Shown here: positions 55,501 through 64,000 of the stretch, in pieces
Layout of the letters: each line of letters opens with the position of its first letter
How positions within the stretch are numbered: the stretch's first letter is position 1
Assembly: GCF_964204645.1 (NCBI RefSeq)
Contig: NC_134030.1
Span: forward strand, 1,405,855-1,469,854
Length of the DNA stretch: 64,000 nucleotides
Reading direction: 5' to 3'
From: Tubulanus polymorphus
Lineage: Eukaryota > Nemertea > Palaeonemertea > Tubulaniformes > Tubulanidae
Program-made: the position numbers and the translations under genes
Notes under the pieces: model-generated
What the model was told of the DNA's origin: nothing
Seen by the model: only the letters and a program-made list of their open reading frames with translations
Database searches by the model: none

Positions 55501-56941
55501 AGAAGAGTAGTCATAAATTTCCATTTGCGGGTAAAACCCCATAGTCGAAAACCTTCGGTTATTGATCTATATCTGCTTAAGACCAATGGTTGTACACACG
55601 AGTGCGAAAACTTATCGCTCAAACTTTGATTGTATCCATGGTAACGCGTACAGTATACTATGCGTGACTTACCGTTTCCTATCACTGAATACAATACTGT
55701 TTTAGACCATGAGCGCCATCTGCGGCGGTCATAACGGACTGAGTGGTGATTGGCTGAAATGCTCGTCTACCGTGGTGACGATTATTCGGTGTTACACGTG
55801 CAGCAGACACGTCTCTGAATATCTAACATTTGATTGTTGTAACTCATCGGGAAAAATATGTTTATGAGTCGATTTTTTGTCGAAATTTTGTTCGGCAGAA
55901 AATTGGCTGCGTACGTCAAGAAGGCGGCTGATATTTGTATCGTGTGACCCCTCGTCCCGGTAATATGCCGACCCACGTACACCTGAGACCAGTTGCAGAG
56001 CTTAGAATTAAGACCGTTTTAAGACCAACTTAGTTCTATAGCCAATCTAATAACTTAAGACCAGTCTTTAGATTTAAGACCACTTTTGGACTTAAGTCTT
56101 GACCATGGAATCGGCCCCAGATGCTTATTCCGCTGTATTGGATGCTGACATGCTCGTGTCTTCCAGCAATGTTGTTATTCACCAAAAATATCATGTTTTG
56201 TTCGAATAACACGATTCATCTGAGTCTGGGTTTAACGGATGACACGTTCAAACAGAACTACGAAATCAATATCAGAAGTCCTTTTATATTGAAACGGTCC
56301 CAGAAGTCCCTGTTATAATGGGTACTTTTTCAAAAAAAGTAACGAGAACTCCGATGGCTTTCCGTATCGGTAAAAACTAACTATTTCTATGAGCGTCACT
56401 CGTAGATTTACCGAAACGCCACCTTGTGACACGATATCCTAACTACGTATAGGTGTTTTATTTGTTGAATCGCTGGTTTCTCATTCTCATTTTTTATACT
56501 TGTGTTTAATTTTATACTAAACAAATTTTTCACTTTTTCTCTTTACAGACACGACCACCGCCAAAAAAAACTAGAACAAAAAGGAAAAGAAAAGTTGCGG
56601 TCGTCGTGGCTCCGCAGGGAGGAGGAGCAAGAGTGGTCCCGGCGGATGGTGCGGCTGACGAAGGTAATCGGGAGGAAGGGGAGGGGATAAATAGGAAGCG
56701 GCCGAGGAGGGATGGTGGTGGGGCTGGGGATGGTGCGGGTCCTGCTCCTCCTGCTCCTCCATCCGTATCTCGGGCGGTCACTCGTTCACTCGCCAAAAAG
56801 CTGGCGAGTGAACGAGTGGCCCGAGAGGTAGAGGTGGTGGCCCGACATACGGATGGAATGTGGGAGGAGCGGCTTCGTTCGGGGACAATTCCGGATTTGT
56901 TAACTGATTTAAAAAATATTCTTTCAGTGAAGGGATATTAG
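43502..56941 (+). CDS. Main gene, unit 2: ten-exon paralogue
   Basis: Proposed join: 43502-43564, 44728-44811, 45221-45259, 45636-45662, 47554-47592, 47803-47884, 48590-48709, 54848-54913, 55192-55421, 56549-56941. The sum is 1143 nt, 380 codons plus stop. The protein matches unit 1 except for H to T in exon 1, Gln15 instead of Gln19 and N to D in exon 2, S to V in exon 3, R to H and Q to E in exon 5, three changes in exon 6, and L to W in exon 7. Exons 8-10 are unchanged. The open frame in both copies, despite many exon 1 and 3 substitutions, argues that both are, or recently were, functional. Confidence 0.65.
44728..44811 (+). CDS. Exon 2 (Gln run), unit 2
   Basis: Same exon with 15 glutamines and KFDISMSGID. 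The 12-nt length change keeps the frame. Outside the run there is one synonymous (TCG/TCC) and one replacement (N/D) change. Confidence 0.68.
45221..45259 (+). CDS. Exon 3, unit 2
   Basis: Thirteen codons, FLPTTPPSGVSTP. The ~87 nt of intron before it are identical to unit 1, and the ~90 nt after it carry about three changes. Confidence 0.65.
45636..45662 (+). CDS. Exon 4 (27-nt microexon), unit 2
   Basis: Identical to unit 1 in sequence and splice sites. Confidence 0.6.
47554..47592 (+). CDS. Exon 5, unit 2
   Basis: Thirteen codons, HQFASEARSPSLN. Both differences from unit 1 are replacements (R/H and Q/E), unlike exons 1 and 3. Confidence 0.58.
47803..47884 (+). CDS. Exon 6 (AGC/CAG run, frame ambiguous), unit 2
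   Basis: Same length as unit 1. Three differences: in the Ser frame they give S/N, L/P and P/L; in the Gln frame all three are synonymous. The whole-gene phase supports the Ser frame and the substitution pattern supports the Gln frame. Confidence 0.5.
48590..48709 (+). CDS. Exon 7, unit 2
   Basis: Same exon with two differences: a synonymous CCA/CCT and TTG to TGG (L to W). The same two possible acceptors and two possible donors are present. Confidence 0.5.
48752..49714 (+). repeat. ~40-bp GGTCCGGTCCAGGCATCAC minisatellite, unit 2 left part
   Basis: Same minisatellite, interrupted at 49715 by a DNA transposon and resuming at 50923. Confidence 0.95.
49715..50922. mobile_element. Non-autonomous DNA transposon (1.2 kb), unit 2
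   Basis: Begins CAGGGTTCGTCGCGG and ends CAATGAACCCTG, giving 8-bp terminal inverted repeats CAGGGTTC/GAACCCTG. It is flanked on both sides by CTGAA, and removing the element plus one CTGAA restores a perfect minisatellite unit (GTACTGAACATCTGG). Both ends carry subterminal AGCTTGAAATGGCTTGAATT. No transposase is visible. The CAGGG ends and subterminal repeats resemble hAT elements, but a 5-bp duplication is not the usual 8 bp, so the superfamily is uncertain. Confidence 0.75.
50923..51065 (+). repeat. ~40-bp minisatellite, unit 2 right part
   Basis: Three to four units continuing the array after the transposon (CTGAACATCTGGTCCGG). Missing from unit 1. Confidence 0.93.
51218..51484 (+). repeat. 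35-bp GTCGAGGGACCGTTTAGGAAG repeat, unit 2
   Basis: Eight copies, two more than unit 1, with a CTTTGACG variant in alternate early copies. Confidence 0.94.
51664..51990. repeat. ~175-bp GATGGCCGCCACAGCC duplication, unit 2
   Basis: Block from GATGAGCCTTATTGTTTTTG through GAAATAGCCATTTTGAAGC is present twice in unit 2 (about 51667 and 51830) and once in unit 1 (about 20050), followed in both by a diverged relative. Confidence 0.8.
52222..53520 (+). mobile_element. Decayed DIRS-type retrotransposon fragment, unit 2
   Basis: Same fragment with the same RT motifs (YLDDWLL near 53327). The 24-bp gag repeat is contracted to about one copy. The ATG that opens the upstream reading frame in unit 1 is followed here by TAG at codon 3, further evidence of decay. 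Confidence 0.7.
53956..54391 (-). repeat. 63-bp satellite with open minus frame, unit 2
   Basis: Seven copies of the same unit. The minus frame is open for 149 codons. Confidence 0.93.
54848..54913 (+). CDS. Exon 8, unit 2
   Basis: Identical to unit 1 over all 66 nt, while the neighbouring introns carry substitutions. Confidence 0.65.
55192..55421 (+). CDS. Exon 9, unit 2
   Basis: Identical protein to unit 1, no nucleotide difference seen. Confidence 0.68.
56549..56941 (+). CDS. Exon 10 (terminal coding exon), unit 2
   Basis: Same 130-residue reading frame as unit 1 with no amino-acid change; same splice acceptor and stop. Confidence 0.72.
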   Translation, partial: TRPPPKKTRTKRKRKVAVVVAPQGGGARVVPADGAADEGNREEGEGINRKRPRRDGGGAGDGAGPAPPAPPSVSRAVTRSLAKKLASERVAREVEVVARHTDGMWEERLRSGTIPDLLTDLKNILSVKGY

Positions 56942-56998
56942 GTGCCTTGAACGCATGAGTCGTTCATGTGCGCCTAATATGCCTTCACTGAAAAAAAA
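56922..56998 (+). other. Long hairpin at the 3' end of the gene, unit 2
   Basis: Same hairpin. One change in the inner arm (CATGTGCG for CATGCGCG) and one extra A after the outer arm; the outer stem is unchanged. Confidence 0.6.
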
Positions 56999-57583
56999 TC
57001 AACTATAACATGTACCACATATTTTTTGATTTAATTTTAGTCCAATTCCACAATTATTTCGGCTTACAATAGTGTCTTCAATTCTTTAAAGCCCAAAGCA
57101 CCTTTTTGACTCAACATCCAGTATGAAGGTGGCCGGGAATCGGGCCTGTTTTCTTCCATTTTTGTATCCCGCCCAGCATACTGGTTGTTGACTCGAAAAG
57201 GTGCTCGCTCTGGGAGCTTATCAAAGGCAGGTGATGGGAAAGGTGCCATCACACACTCTCCTTTGATAAGTTTCCTAGAGTGTCACGGGCTTTAACGGGT
57301 TGAATTCACTATAATACCAATTTTCCAAAATCAATTTAATTTCTTTCAGGCCATTCTTTTTCCATGTTTTTCTGGTACATGTTATGGTTGATTTCCATTT
57401 TCGAAAATCCGGAATTGAAGCCGTTCGAAGTCGGGGGGATGGTGGTGGGGTTGGGTTAGTTTAGGGTTCCTCTCTGATTACCTTCTTTAGCTCATCATCC
57501 GTGCAGGTGGCGCTTGCTCTTCTAGCCGGTGTTCCCTGGGGTAAACATTTTAAATTTAAAAAATCAAAAATAAAAAAAAAATT

Positions 57584-58050
57584 ATAAAATCTTTAAAAAT
57601 CTCATCTCATTTCATCCAATTTATTTATTTGCGGGTGCGATGCCTATCGCACCCATTCATGTCATCCATCAAAAAAAAAATTAAAACTAAAAACGAAAAA
57701 AAATATAAAAATTTAAAAAATCTCATCTCATTTCATCCAATTTATTTGCGGGTGCGATTCCTATCGCACCCATTCATGTCATTCATCCAAAAAAAATAAA
57801 AAACGAAAAACGAAAAAAAAATATAAAAATTAAAAAAATCTCATCTCATTTCATCCAATTTATTTATTTGCGGGTGCGATCCATATCGCACCCATTCATG
57901 TCATTCATCAAAAAAAAATTAAAACTAAAAACGAAAAAAAATATAAAAATTTAAAAAATCTCATCTCATTTCATCCAATTTATTTATTTGCGGGTGCGAT
58001 TCCTATCGCACCCATTCATGTCATTCATCCAAAAAAAATTTAAAAACTAG
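57584..58050. repeat. ~120-bp repeats each with a GGGTGCGAT hairpin, unit 2
   Basis: Four copies with the same intact stem. Loop variants include CCAT. Confidence 0.92.
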
Positions 58051-58308
58051 AAATTAAAGTTCTAAGTTTGTTGTTAGATTCTATTGAAAGAACGTTGTAA
58101 AGTTCTTAATTTGTCGTAAAAAACGTTAGAAAAAAAGAACTTCTTAAAGTTCTCAATCTGCCGTAAAATGCAATTGAAAAGATTATAACTCACATGAAAA
58201 TTAAAAAGATAAAATAATTGATAAATAATCATTAATAAAAATTGAACTTTGGTCTCGCAATGTTTCCCCGTTATGCATTTTTTACTCGTCGTCAAACATC
58301 GGCAGCTC

Positions 58309-59035
58309 ATCGTCGATACTCGCAGCTCGATACACACCAGCAGCTTGTCGTCGATACACACCAGCAGCTTGTCGTCGATACACACCAGCAGCTCGATACA
58401 CACCAGCAGCTTGTCGTCGATACTCACCAGCAGCTCGATTCACACCAGCAATTCGTCGTTGATACACACCAGCAGTTCGTCGTCGATACACACCAGCAGT
58501 TCGTCATCGATACACACCAGCAGTTCGTCGTCGATACACACCAGCAGCTCGATACACACCAGCAGTTCGTCATCTATACACACCAGCAGTTTGTCGTCGA
58601 TACACACCAGCAGTTTGTCGTCAATACACACCAGCAGTTCATCGTCGATACACACCAGCAGTTCGTCGTCGATACACACCAGCAGTTCGTCGTCGATACA
58701 CACCAGCAGTTCGTCGTCGATACACACCAGCAGTTGGATACACACCAGCATCTCGATACTCAGCAGCAGTTTGATACACACCAGCAGCTCGTCGATACAC
58801 ACCAGCAGTTCGTCGTCGATACACACCAGAAGCTCGATACACACCAGCAGCTCGTCGTCGATACACACCAGCAGCTCGATACTCACAGCTCGATACACAC
58901 CAGCAGCTCGTCGATACACACCAGCAGCTCGATACTCACCAGCAGCTCGATACACACCAGTAGCTCGTCGTCGATACTCACCAGCAGCTCGATACACACC
59001 AGCAGCTCGTCGTCGATACACACCAGCAGCTTGAT
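58309..59035 (+). repeat. GATACACACCAGCAG minisatellite, open in several frames, unit 2
   Basis: Expanded version. The equivalent plus frame (58242-59114) has 290 codons with the same N-terminal and C-terminal non-repeat segments apart from S to R in the first. Confidence 0.9.
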
Positions 59036-60005
59036 ACCAAAACAGCTTTTAGCTGGTGAAAACCTACCCCCCATCGGGGTTAAACATGATCAAGCTATTA
59101 TTCTAGGAATATAACTGTTGCAAGGGAAGTTAAGATTCATTAACCTAAACTTGATACAAAGAGATTATTGCTAATTATGAATTTCAAGGGTTTAAAAACT
59201 GATTTAAAAATCTTGAAAGACGCTCGGTCTCACTAGAGATTTTCATCTTAAAGATTTATTGTCCTCTTACTATTGTTTAGGTGATCTATAATTTGGTAAA
59301 TGCTGCTGTTGGAAAGATGCCAGAAGAAAGTTGATTCGTGCACATCTTCACTTCACGTATTTATTGCACAAGGCGCCGACTTGCACCTGCACTACACCAT
59401 TCACACTTCACCACTTCTGCATCTTTATCAATTAATTCTGGCATCTATTTGAAAATTACTTTAAACATCAGATCTCAAACTGAAACATTGAGGTATTGAA
59501 TTTCAAACTGAAATATCGAGCTATCGAATCTCGATCTCAAATGTTTACTGGAAGCCATATTTGATGTTGTATTATTCATCATAGATTGTTTAGTGTTTTC
59601 TGGCATATGCGGGCCATTTAAGATGGTCAGATAAATTCCCCGGTGGAAAATATATCTCGTGGAAGAGTCATGGAAATGAAAAATATCTTATGTAGATGTG
59701 AAGTTAGGAACCTTGCAACAGTTTTTCCACCTGAGGATAATTTGATATAAGATGAATCAGTTATTGGATCATTTAACTGAAGCCAAATATAGTGAAAAAT
59801 CTTAGTAAAAATTTGTCTCAAACTACAATTGAAAGGACTTATCACAGTTCTAATTCGACTCTAGGTGCGTTCAGAAGAACTTCTTAACAGTGAAAAAACT
59901 TGACTAAAAATCAGGAATCGACCCTGTTCATTGATAAGATTTGATCTTTATTTGAAGATTAAGAATCAAACTCGCTAATTCACAATTTTTGGTAGTAAAT
60001 ACTGT

Positions 60006-60277
60006 TGATCCATCATATTCGCAGCCCCCCGTGGGCTTACCAATCCATCATACGTGCAGCCACCTTGCGCTTACCAGTCTATCATACTCGCAGCCCCAGT
60101 GGGCTTACCAATCCATCATACGTGCAGCCACCTTGCGCTTACCAGTCTATCATACTCGCGGCCCCAGTGGACTTATCAATCCATCATACGTGCAGCCCCC
60201 GTGGGCTTACCAGTCCATCATACTCGCAGCCCCAGTGGGCTTATCAATCCATCATACGCGCAGCCCCCTTTGGGCTT
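60006..60277 (+). repeat. 34-bp GCAGCCCCCGTGGGCTTA repeat, unit 2
   Basis: Eight copies, including diverged CACCTTGCGCTTACC forms absent from unit 1. Confidence 0.9.
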
Positions 60278-60466
60278 ATCAATGAGAAACATTCAGACAT
60301 AGTAACCGTTTTACTCGTGCTTTTCAACGACACCGTCTTATCACTCTGTAGAACGGCGATCGCAGCGTGAAATTTGTAATCGTATTTCTCCGCTGAATTT
60401 GAATATTTGATACGCGACGCGCGTGATTGAAGCTTTGTTTATGTTCGTGCTTGCCGCGATGAATTG

Positions 60467-60751
60467 TCATAAATATATCCTCCGTACAGGAGGACCATGA
60501 AAAGGTTTGAAGGGATCCCTAGTTAGCGCTTGTCCAGGTTTGGCTCTGGACCCGCTTGTTCGACTAGGCATCTTGTTGGAAATTTTGTCGACTGAAACTT
60601 CCGTAACTTTCGTTTTAGACCTCGCTGCTCGAAGAGCCGTTGCTGCGTCGGTTACTGTCATGCTTCGGCACAATTTTGAACGATTGTTGGAAACCGCCTT
60701 GTTCTTCTGCTGCAGATGTTGACTGTGTCGTACCCATAGTAAAGTAGCCAT
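60467..60751 (-). CDS. Small basic hypothetical protein (94 aa), unit 2
   Basis: Same predicted protein as the unit 1 copy, with one synonymous nucleotide difference. Function unknown. Confidence 0.35.
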   Translation of the reverse strand: MATLLWVRHSQHLQQKNKAVSNNRSKLCRSMTVTDAATALRAARSKTKVTEVSVDKISNKMPSRTSGSRAKPGQALTRDPFKPFHGPPVRRIYL

Positions 60752-61036
60752 CTTAAATTCAAATAGTTTCGGACATTTGAGGTCCTCATCAACTCCGAGT
60801 CTTCATTCAACTGCAGTTACTGCCATTTGCCAGTGTCTGATGTAGAAGTTCTGACTTGACATTTTGATTTTCAGAATTAAGACCTTTTTTCTATTAAAGA
60901 AATTAGATATTGGTTAAAAAGAAATTAGATATTGGTTAAAAAACAAGTGAATAATTGTTTGTAAGAAAAAAGAAAATCATGTTAGAAAAAAATATAGATG
61001 TAAAAAAATATAGATGTAAGAAAAAAAAAGTATATT

Positions 61037-61217
61037 GTAAATCGACGAGACGACAGAACCAGCATCAGCAACAACAACATCAGAGGAAGCAGTAACCAGT
61101 TATTTATCAGCTCCATAAATTACTGAAACGAAATCCACAACTCGGATACCAACCACACTCAACTCTAGAATTGTTCATACAACTGTCAACATGGAGTTCA
61201 TCTCACAAGCAAATTAG
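61037..61217 (+). ncRNA. Possible leading exon of the 266-bp exon series, end of unit 2
   Basis: Equivalent of 29480-29670, joining unit 2 to unit 3, with the same donor. Start uncertain. Confidence 0.3.
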
Positions 61218-61483
61218 GTAATTATCTTATGAAATTGTATGAATTGCCAATTTAACATTTTTGCATTTCAAGTAGGTGTAATTGAATGTTTGTCAACCTT
61301 ACTCTTATAAAACTGTGTTAACCGTTGAACAGGATTCTAAGACTGTGCAGAAAACCCGTTATCGCTGCTTTGCAGCTATAATTATCTGATAAATTAGTAT
61401 GGAATGCCAATTTTACATTTTTGCATTTAAGTTTAAGTGAGTTTAAAATCACGTTTCATTTGTTGTTTATTTTGTCTTTTCAG

Positions 61484-62539
61484 TTTTCAATTTGCCGAGA
61501 TCAGTCGTCAAAAACTGTTACAACGGAAACTAAGATAACAAAGACTTGATTTGGCAAAGATTGAAGAAATCCTGCGAAAAGATTATTCATGAATTGTTCA
61601 TACAACTGTCAACATGGAGTTCATCTCACAAGCAAATTAGGTAATTATCTTATGATTTTGTATGAAATGCTAATTTTTACTCGTTAATTTTTTACAAATA
61701 AGTTGACTTTGAAATCTTTATTAATTTCTTGTTTATTTTGTTTTTTCAGTTTTCAATTTGCCGAGATCAGTCATCAAAAACTGTTACAACGGAAACTAAG
61801 ATAACAAAGACTTGATTTGGCAAAGATTGAAGAAATCCTGCGAAAAGCTTATTCATGAATTGTTCATACAACTGTCAACATGGAGTTCATCTCACAAGCA
61901 AATTAGGTAGTTATCTTATGATTTTGTATGAAATGCTAATTTTTACTCGTTAATTTTTTACAAATAAGTTGACTTTGAAATCTTTATTAATTTCTTGTTT
62001 ATTTTGTTTTTTCAGTTTTCAATTTGCCGAGATCAGTCATAAAAAAACTGTTACAACGGAAACTGAGATAACGAAGACTTGATTTGGCAAAGATTGAAGA
62101 AATCCTGCGAAGAGATTATTCAAGAATTGTTCATACAACTGTCAACATGGAGTTCATCTCACAAGCAAATTAGGTAATTATCTTATGATTTTGTATGAAA
62201 TGCTAATTTTTACATTTAAGTTTAAATGAGTTTAAAATCATGTTTCATTTGTTGTTTATTTTGTCTTTTCAGTTTTCAATTTGCCGGATCAGTCGTCAGA
62301 AAACTGTTACAATGGAAACTAAGATAACAAAGACTTGATTTCGGCAAAGATTGAAGAAATCCTGAGAAGAGATTATTCATGAATTGTTCATACAACTGTC
62401 AACATGGAGTTCATCTCACAAGCAAATTAGGTAATTATCTTATGATTTTGTATGAAATGCTAAATTTTACTCGTTATTTTTTTACTAATAAGTTGACTTT
62501 GAAATCTTTATTTATTTCTTGTTTATTTTGTCTTTTCAG
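61484..62539 (+). repeat. 266-bp tandem array of exon-like units, unit 3
   Basis: Five acceptor-like sites between about 61483 and 62539. The copies carry private substitutions such as AACTGAGATAACGAAG near 62062 and a shortened spacer near 62210, so this array has drifted from those of units 1 and 2. Confidence 0.78.
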
Positions 62540-62662
62540 TTTTGAATTTGCCGAGATTCACATGTAGCAGATATAATGGAATTAAGTATTGAGAACCGCA
62601 ACTTAACAATAAACCGGATCAACTTAATATAGTGCTGAGGACCAAAAATAAAGGATAAACCC

Positions 62663-63143
62663 GACCAGTGTAATTCAGTGTCGAGAACCGCAGTTAAACG
62701 ATGAACCCGACCAGTGTAATTCAGTGTCCAGAACCGCAGTTAAACGATGAACCCGACCAGTGTAATTCAGTATTGAGAACCACAATTAAACGATGAACCC
62801 GACCAGTGTGATTCAGTGTCGAGAACCACAATTAAACGATGAACCGGACCAGTGTAATTCAGTGTCCAGAGCCGCAGTTAAACAATGAACCGGACCAGTG
62901 TAATTCAGTGTCGAGAACCGCAATTAAACGATGAACCGGACCAGTGTAATTAAGTGTCGAGAACCACAATTAAACGATGAACCGGACCAGTGTAATTCAG
63001 TGTCGAGAACCGCAATTAAACGATGAACCGGACCAGTGTAATTAAGTGTCGAGAACCACAATTAAACGATAAACCGGACCAGTGTAATTCAGTGTCGAGA
63101 ACCGTAATTAAACGATGAACCGGACCAGTGTAATTCAGTTTCG
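62663..63143 (+). repeat. 46-bp satellite, unit 3
   Basis: About 10 copies with a different order of variants from units 1 and 2. Confidence 0.95.
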
Positions 63144-63326
63144 CAATAACCGCAATAAAACGATAATCTGGAGTTGTAATAGTGTTGTGTATTTGCGTAG
63201 TGGATCAAGTGGAAGGATTTTAAGTGTATTTGGTGACTTTAATTCGTTCGCATCCAACAGAATCAACAAAGACATTACAAAAAACGACAAAAAATGATTG
63301 AATGTAAATGCATTGAATTTAGGTTT

Positions 63327-64000
63327 GATGATCAAGATAATCACTGATCAAGATTGACAGTTATAATCCATAATTGTTGAACTTGATCAGAGATTTTCAA
63401 GATCGATTTTAAGGTGATTCAGAAGTTTAAATCTGATGTTTTAATCTCTGGGACTCAGATATTAAATCAATAGATTTTTACTGCTGAATGATCTTCATGT
63501 ACAGATGAGCTACAATTGTTCCTAGTGTGTTCTGTTAAGACTGATTAAAGGGTGGAAAAACTTGACTCAAATTCAAATTGAGTCGAGTTTTTCCAAGATA
63601 ATCTCTGATCAAGATCGGCAGTTACTGGTATAATCCACAATTGTTGAACTTGATTGGTGATTTTCAAGGTCTGTTTTAAGGTGATTCACAAGTTTAAATC
63701 TGATGTTTGAATCTCTGGGTTCCAGATATTAAATCAATAGATTTTTACTGCTGAATGACCTTCGTGTTCAGATAAGCTACATTTGTTCCTAGTGTGCTGT
63801 TAAGAAAGGGTGGAAAAACTTGACCCAAATTCAAATTGAGTCGAGTTTTTCCAAGATAATCTCTGATCAAGATCGGCAGTTATAATCCATAATTGTTGAA
63901 CTTGATTGGAGATTTTCGAGAACTGTTTTTAAGGTGATTCAGAAGTGTGAATCTGATGTTTTAATCTCTGGGTTTCAGAGATTAAATCAATAGGTTTTAA
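63327..64000. repeat. ~260-bp palindrome-rich repeats, unit 3 (partial)
   Basis: Same palindrome family, cut by the window end, with several substitutions against units 1 and 2. Confidence 0.85.

Larger units (their letters stand above)
29757..61303. repeat. Macrosatellite unit 2 (~31.5 kb)
   Basis: Complete second copy. Any unit 1 position maps here by adding an offset that changes at each array: 29756 at the start, 29225 after the 266-bp array, 29284 from ~3885 to ~10390, 30648 just after the ~18-bp array, 31208 at exon 1, 31195 at exons 3-4, 31223 at exons 5-6, 31218 at exon 7, 31289 at the transposon, 31546 after it, 31711 at the YLDDWL stretch, 31396 at exons 8-9, 31389 at exon 10 and 31547 near the end. 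Gene-free stretches described for unit 1 hold the same material here. Confidence 0.97.
61304..64000. repeat. Macrosatellite unit 3 (partial, first 2.7 kb)
   Basis: Start of a third copy, cut by the window end. It repeats the ~266-bp array (five acceptors at about 61483-62539), the 46-bp satellite (62663-63143, ~10 copies) and the palindrome-rich repeats. Its single-copy bases differ from units 1 and 2 at several places where those two agree, for example around 63106-63118 and 63621-63720. Units 1 and 2 are therefore closer to each other here than either is to unit 3. Confidence 0.95.

Overview
The window looks like animal nuclear DNA. It is AT-rich, genes are split into short exons with GTAAGT donors and pyrimidine-AG acceptors, simple tandem repeats are abundant, and there is a decayed DIRS-type retrotransposon with a YLDDWL reverse-transcriptase motif. 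No bacterial operon, phage or CRISPR feature is visible. A marine invertebrate is my best guess for the host, but nothing here fixes the phylum.

The dominant structure is a macrosatellite. A unit of about 30 kb occurs head to tail as unit 1 (1-29756), unit 2 (29757-61303) and the start of unit 3 (61304-64000). Units 1 and 2 are colinear. They are almost identical over the first ~9 kb and about 1% different after that. Most of the length difference comes from copy number in embedded tandem arrays.

Layout of a unit (unit 1 coordinates): 181-2040, a ~266-bp array in which each copy looks like a 157-nt exon plus a 109-nt intron; 2164-2920, 46-bp satellite; 3104-4020, ~260-bp palindrome-rich repeats; 4726-5966, an inverted piece carrying broken copies of the gene's first exon, its 47-bp satellite and its last exon; 6847-7145, 91-bp repeats; 7625-7902, an orphan exon-like ORF; ~9590-9771, a candidate promoter and 5' non-coding exon; 10393-12220, two large arrays inside intron 0; 12294-25552, a ten-exon coding gene; 25533-25608, a 3' hairpin; 26195-27635, hairpin repeats and a GATACACACCAGCAG minisatellite; 28603-28735, a 34-bp array; 28920-29204, a small minus-strand ORF.

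The ten exons join into one frame of 384 codons in unit 1 and 380 in unit 2. The predicted protein has a basic N-terminus (MPKATKKTRGAG), a Gln run, Ser/Pro/Thr-rich linkers, a short hydrophobic/basic middle and a C-terminus with the nuclear-localisation-like KKTRTKRKRK. I recognise no family. The most unusual observation is that exons 1 and 3 differ by about 15% between the two units, mostly at synonymous third positions, while the introns touching them differ by about 1% and exons 8-10 are identical. The inverted exon fragments, a palindrome inside the last coding exon and the satellites shared in both orientations suggest repeated inverted duplication and possible double-stranded RNA. All gene models are read by eye and have no transcript support.
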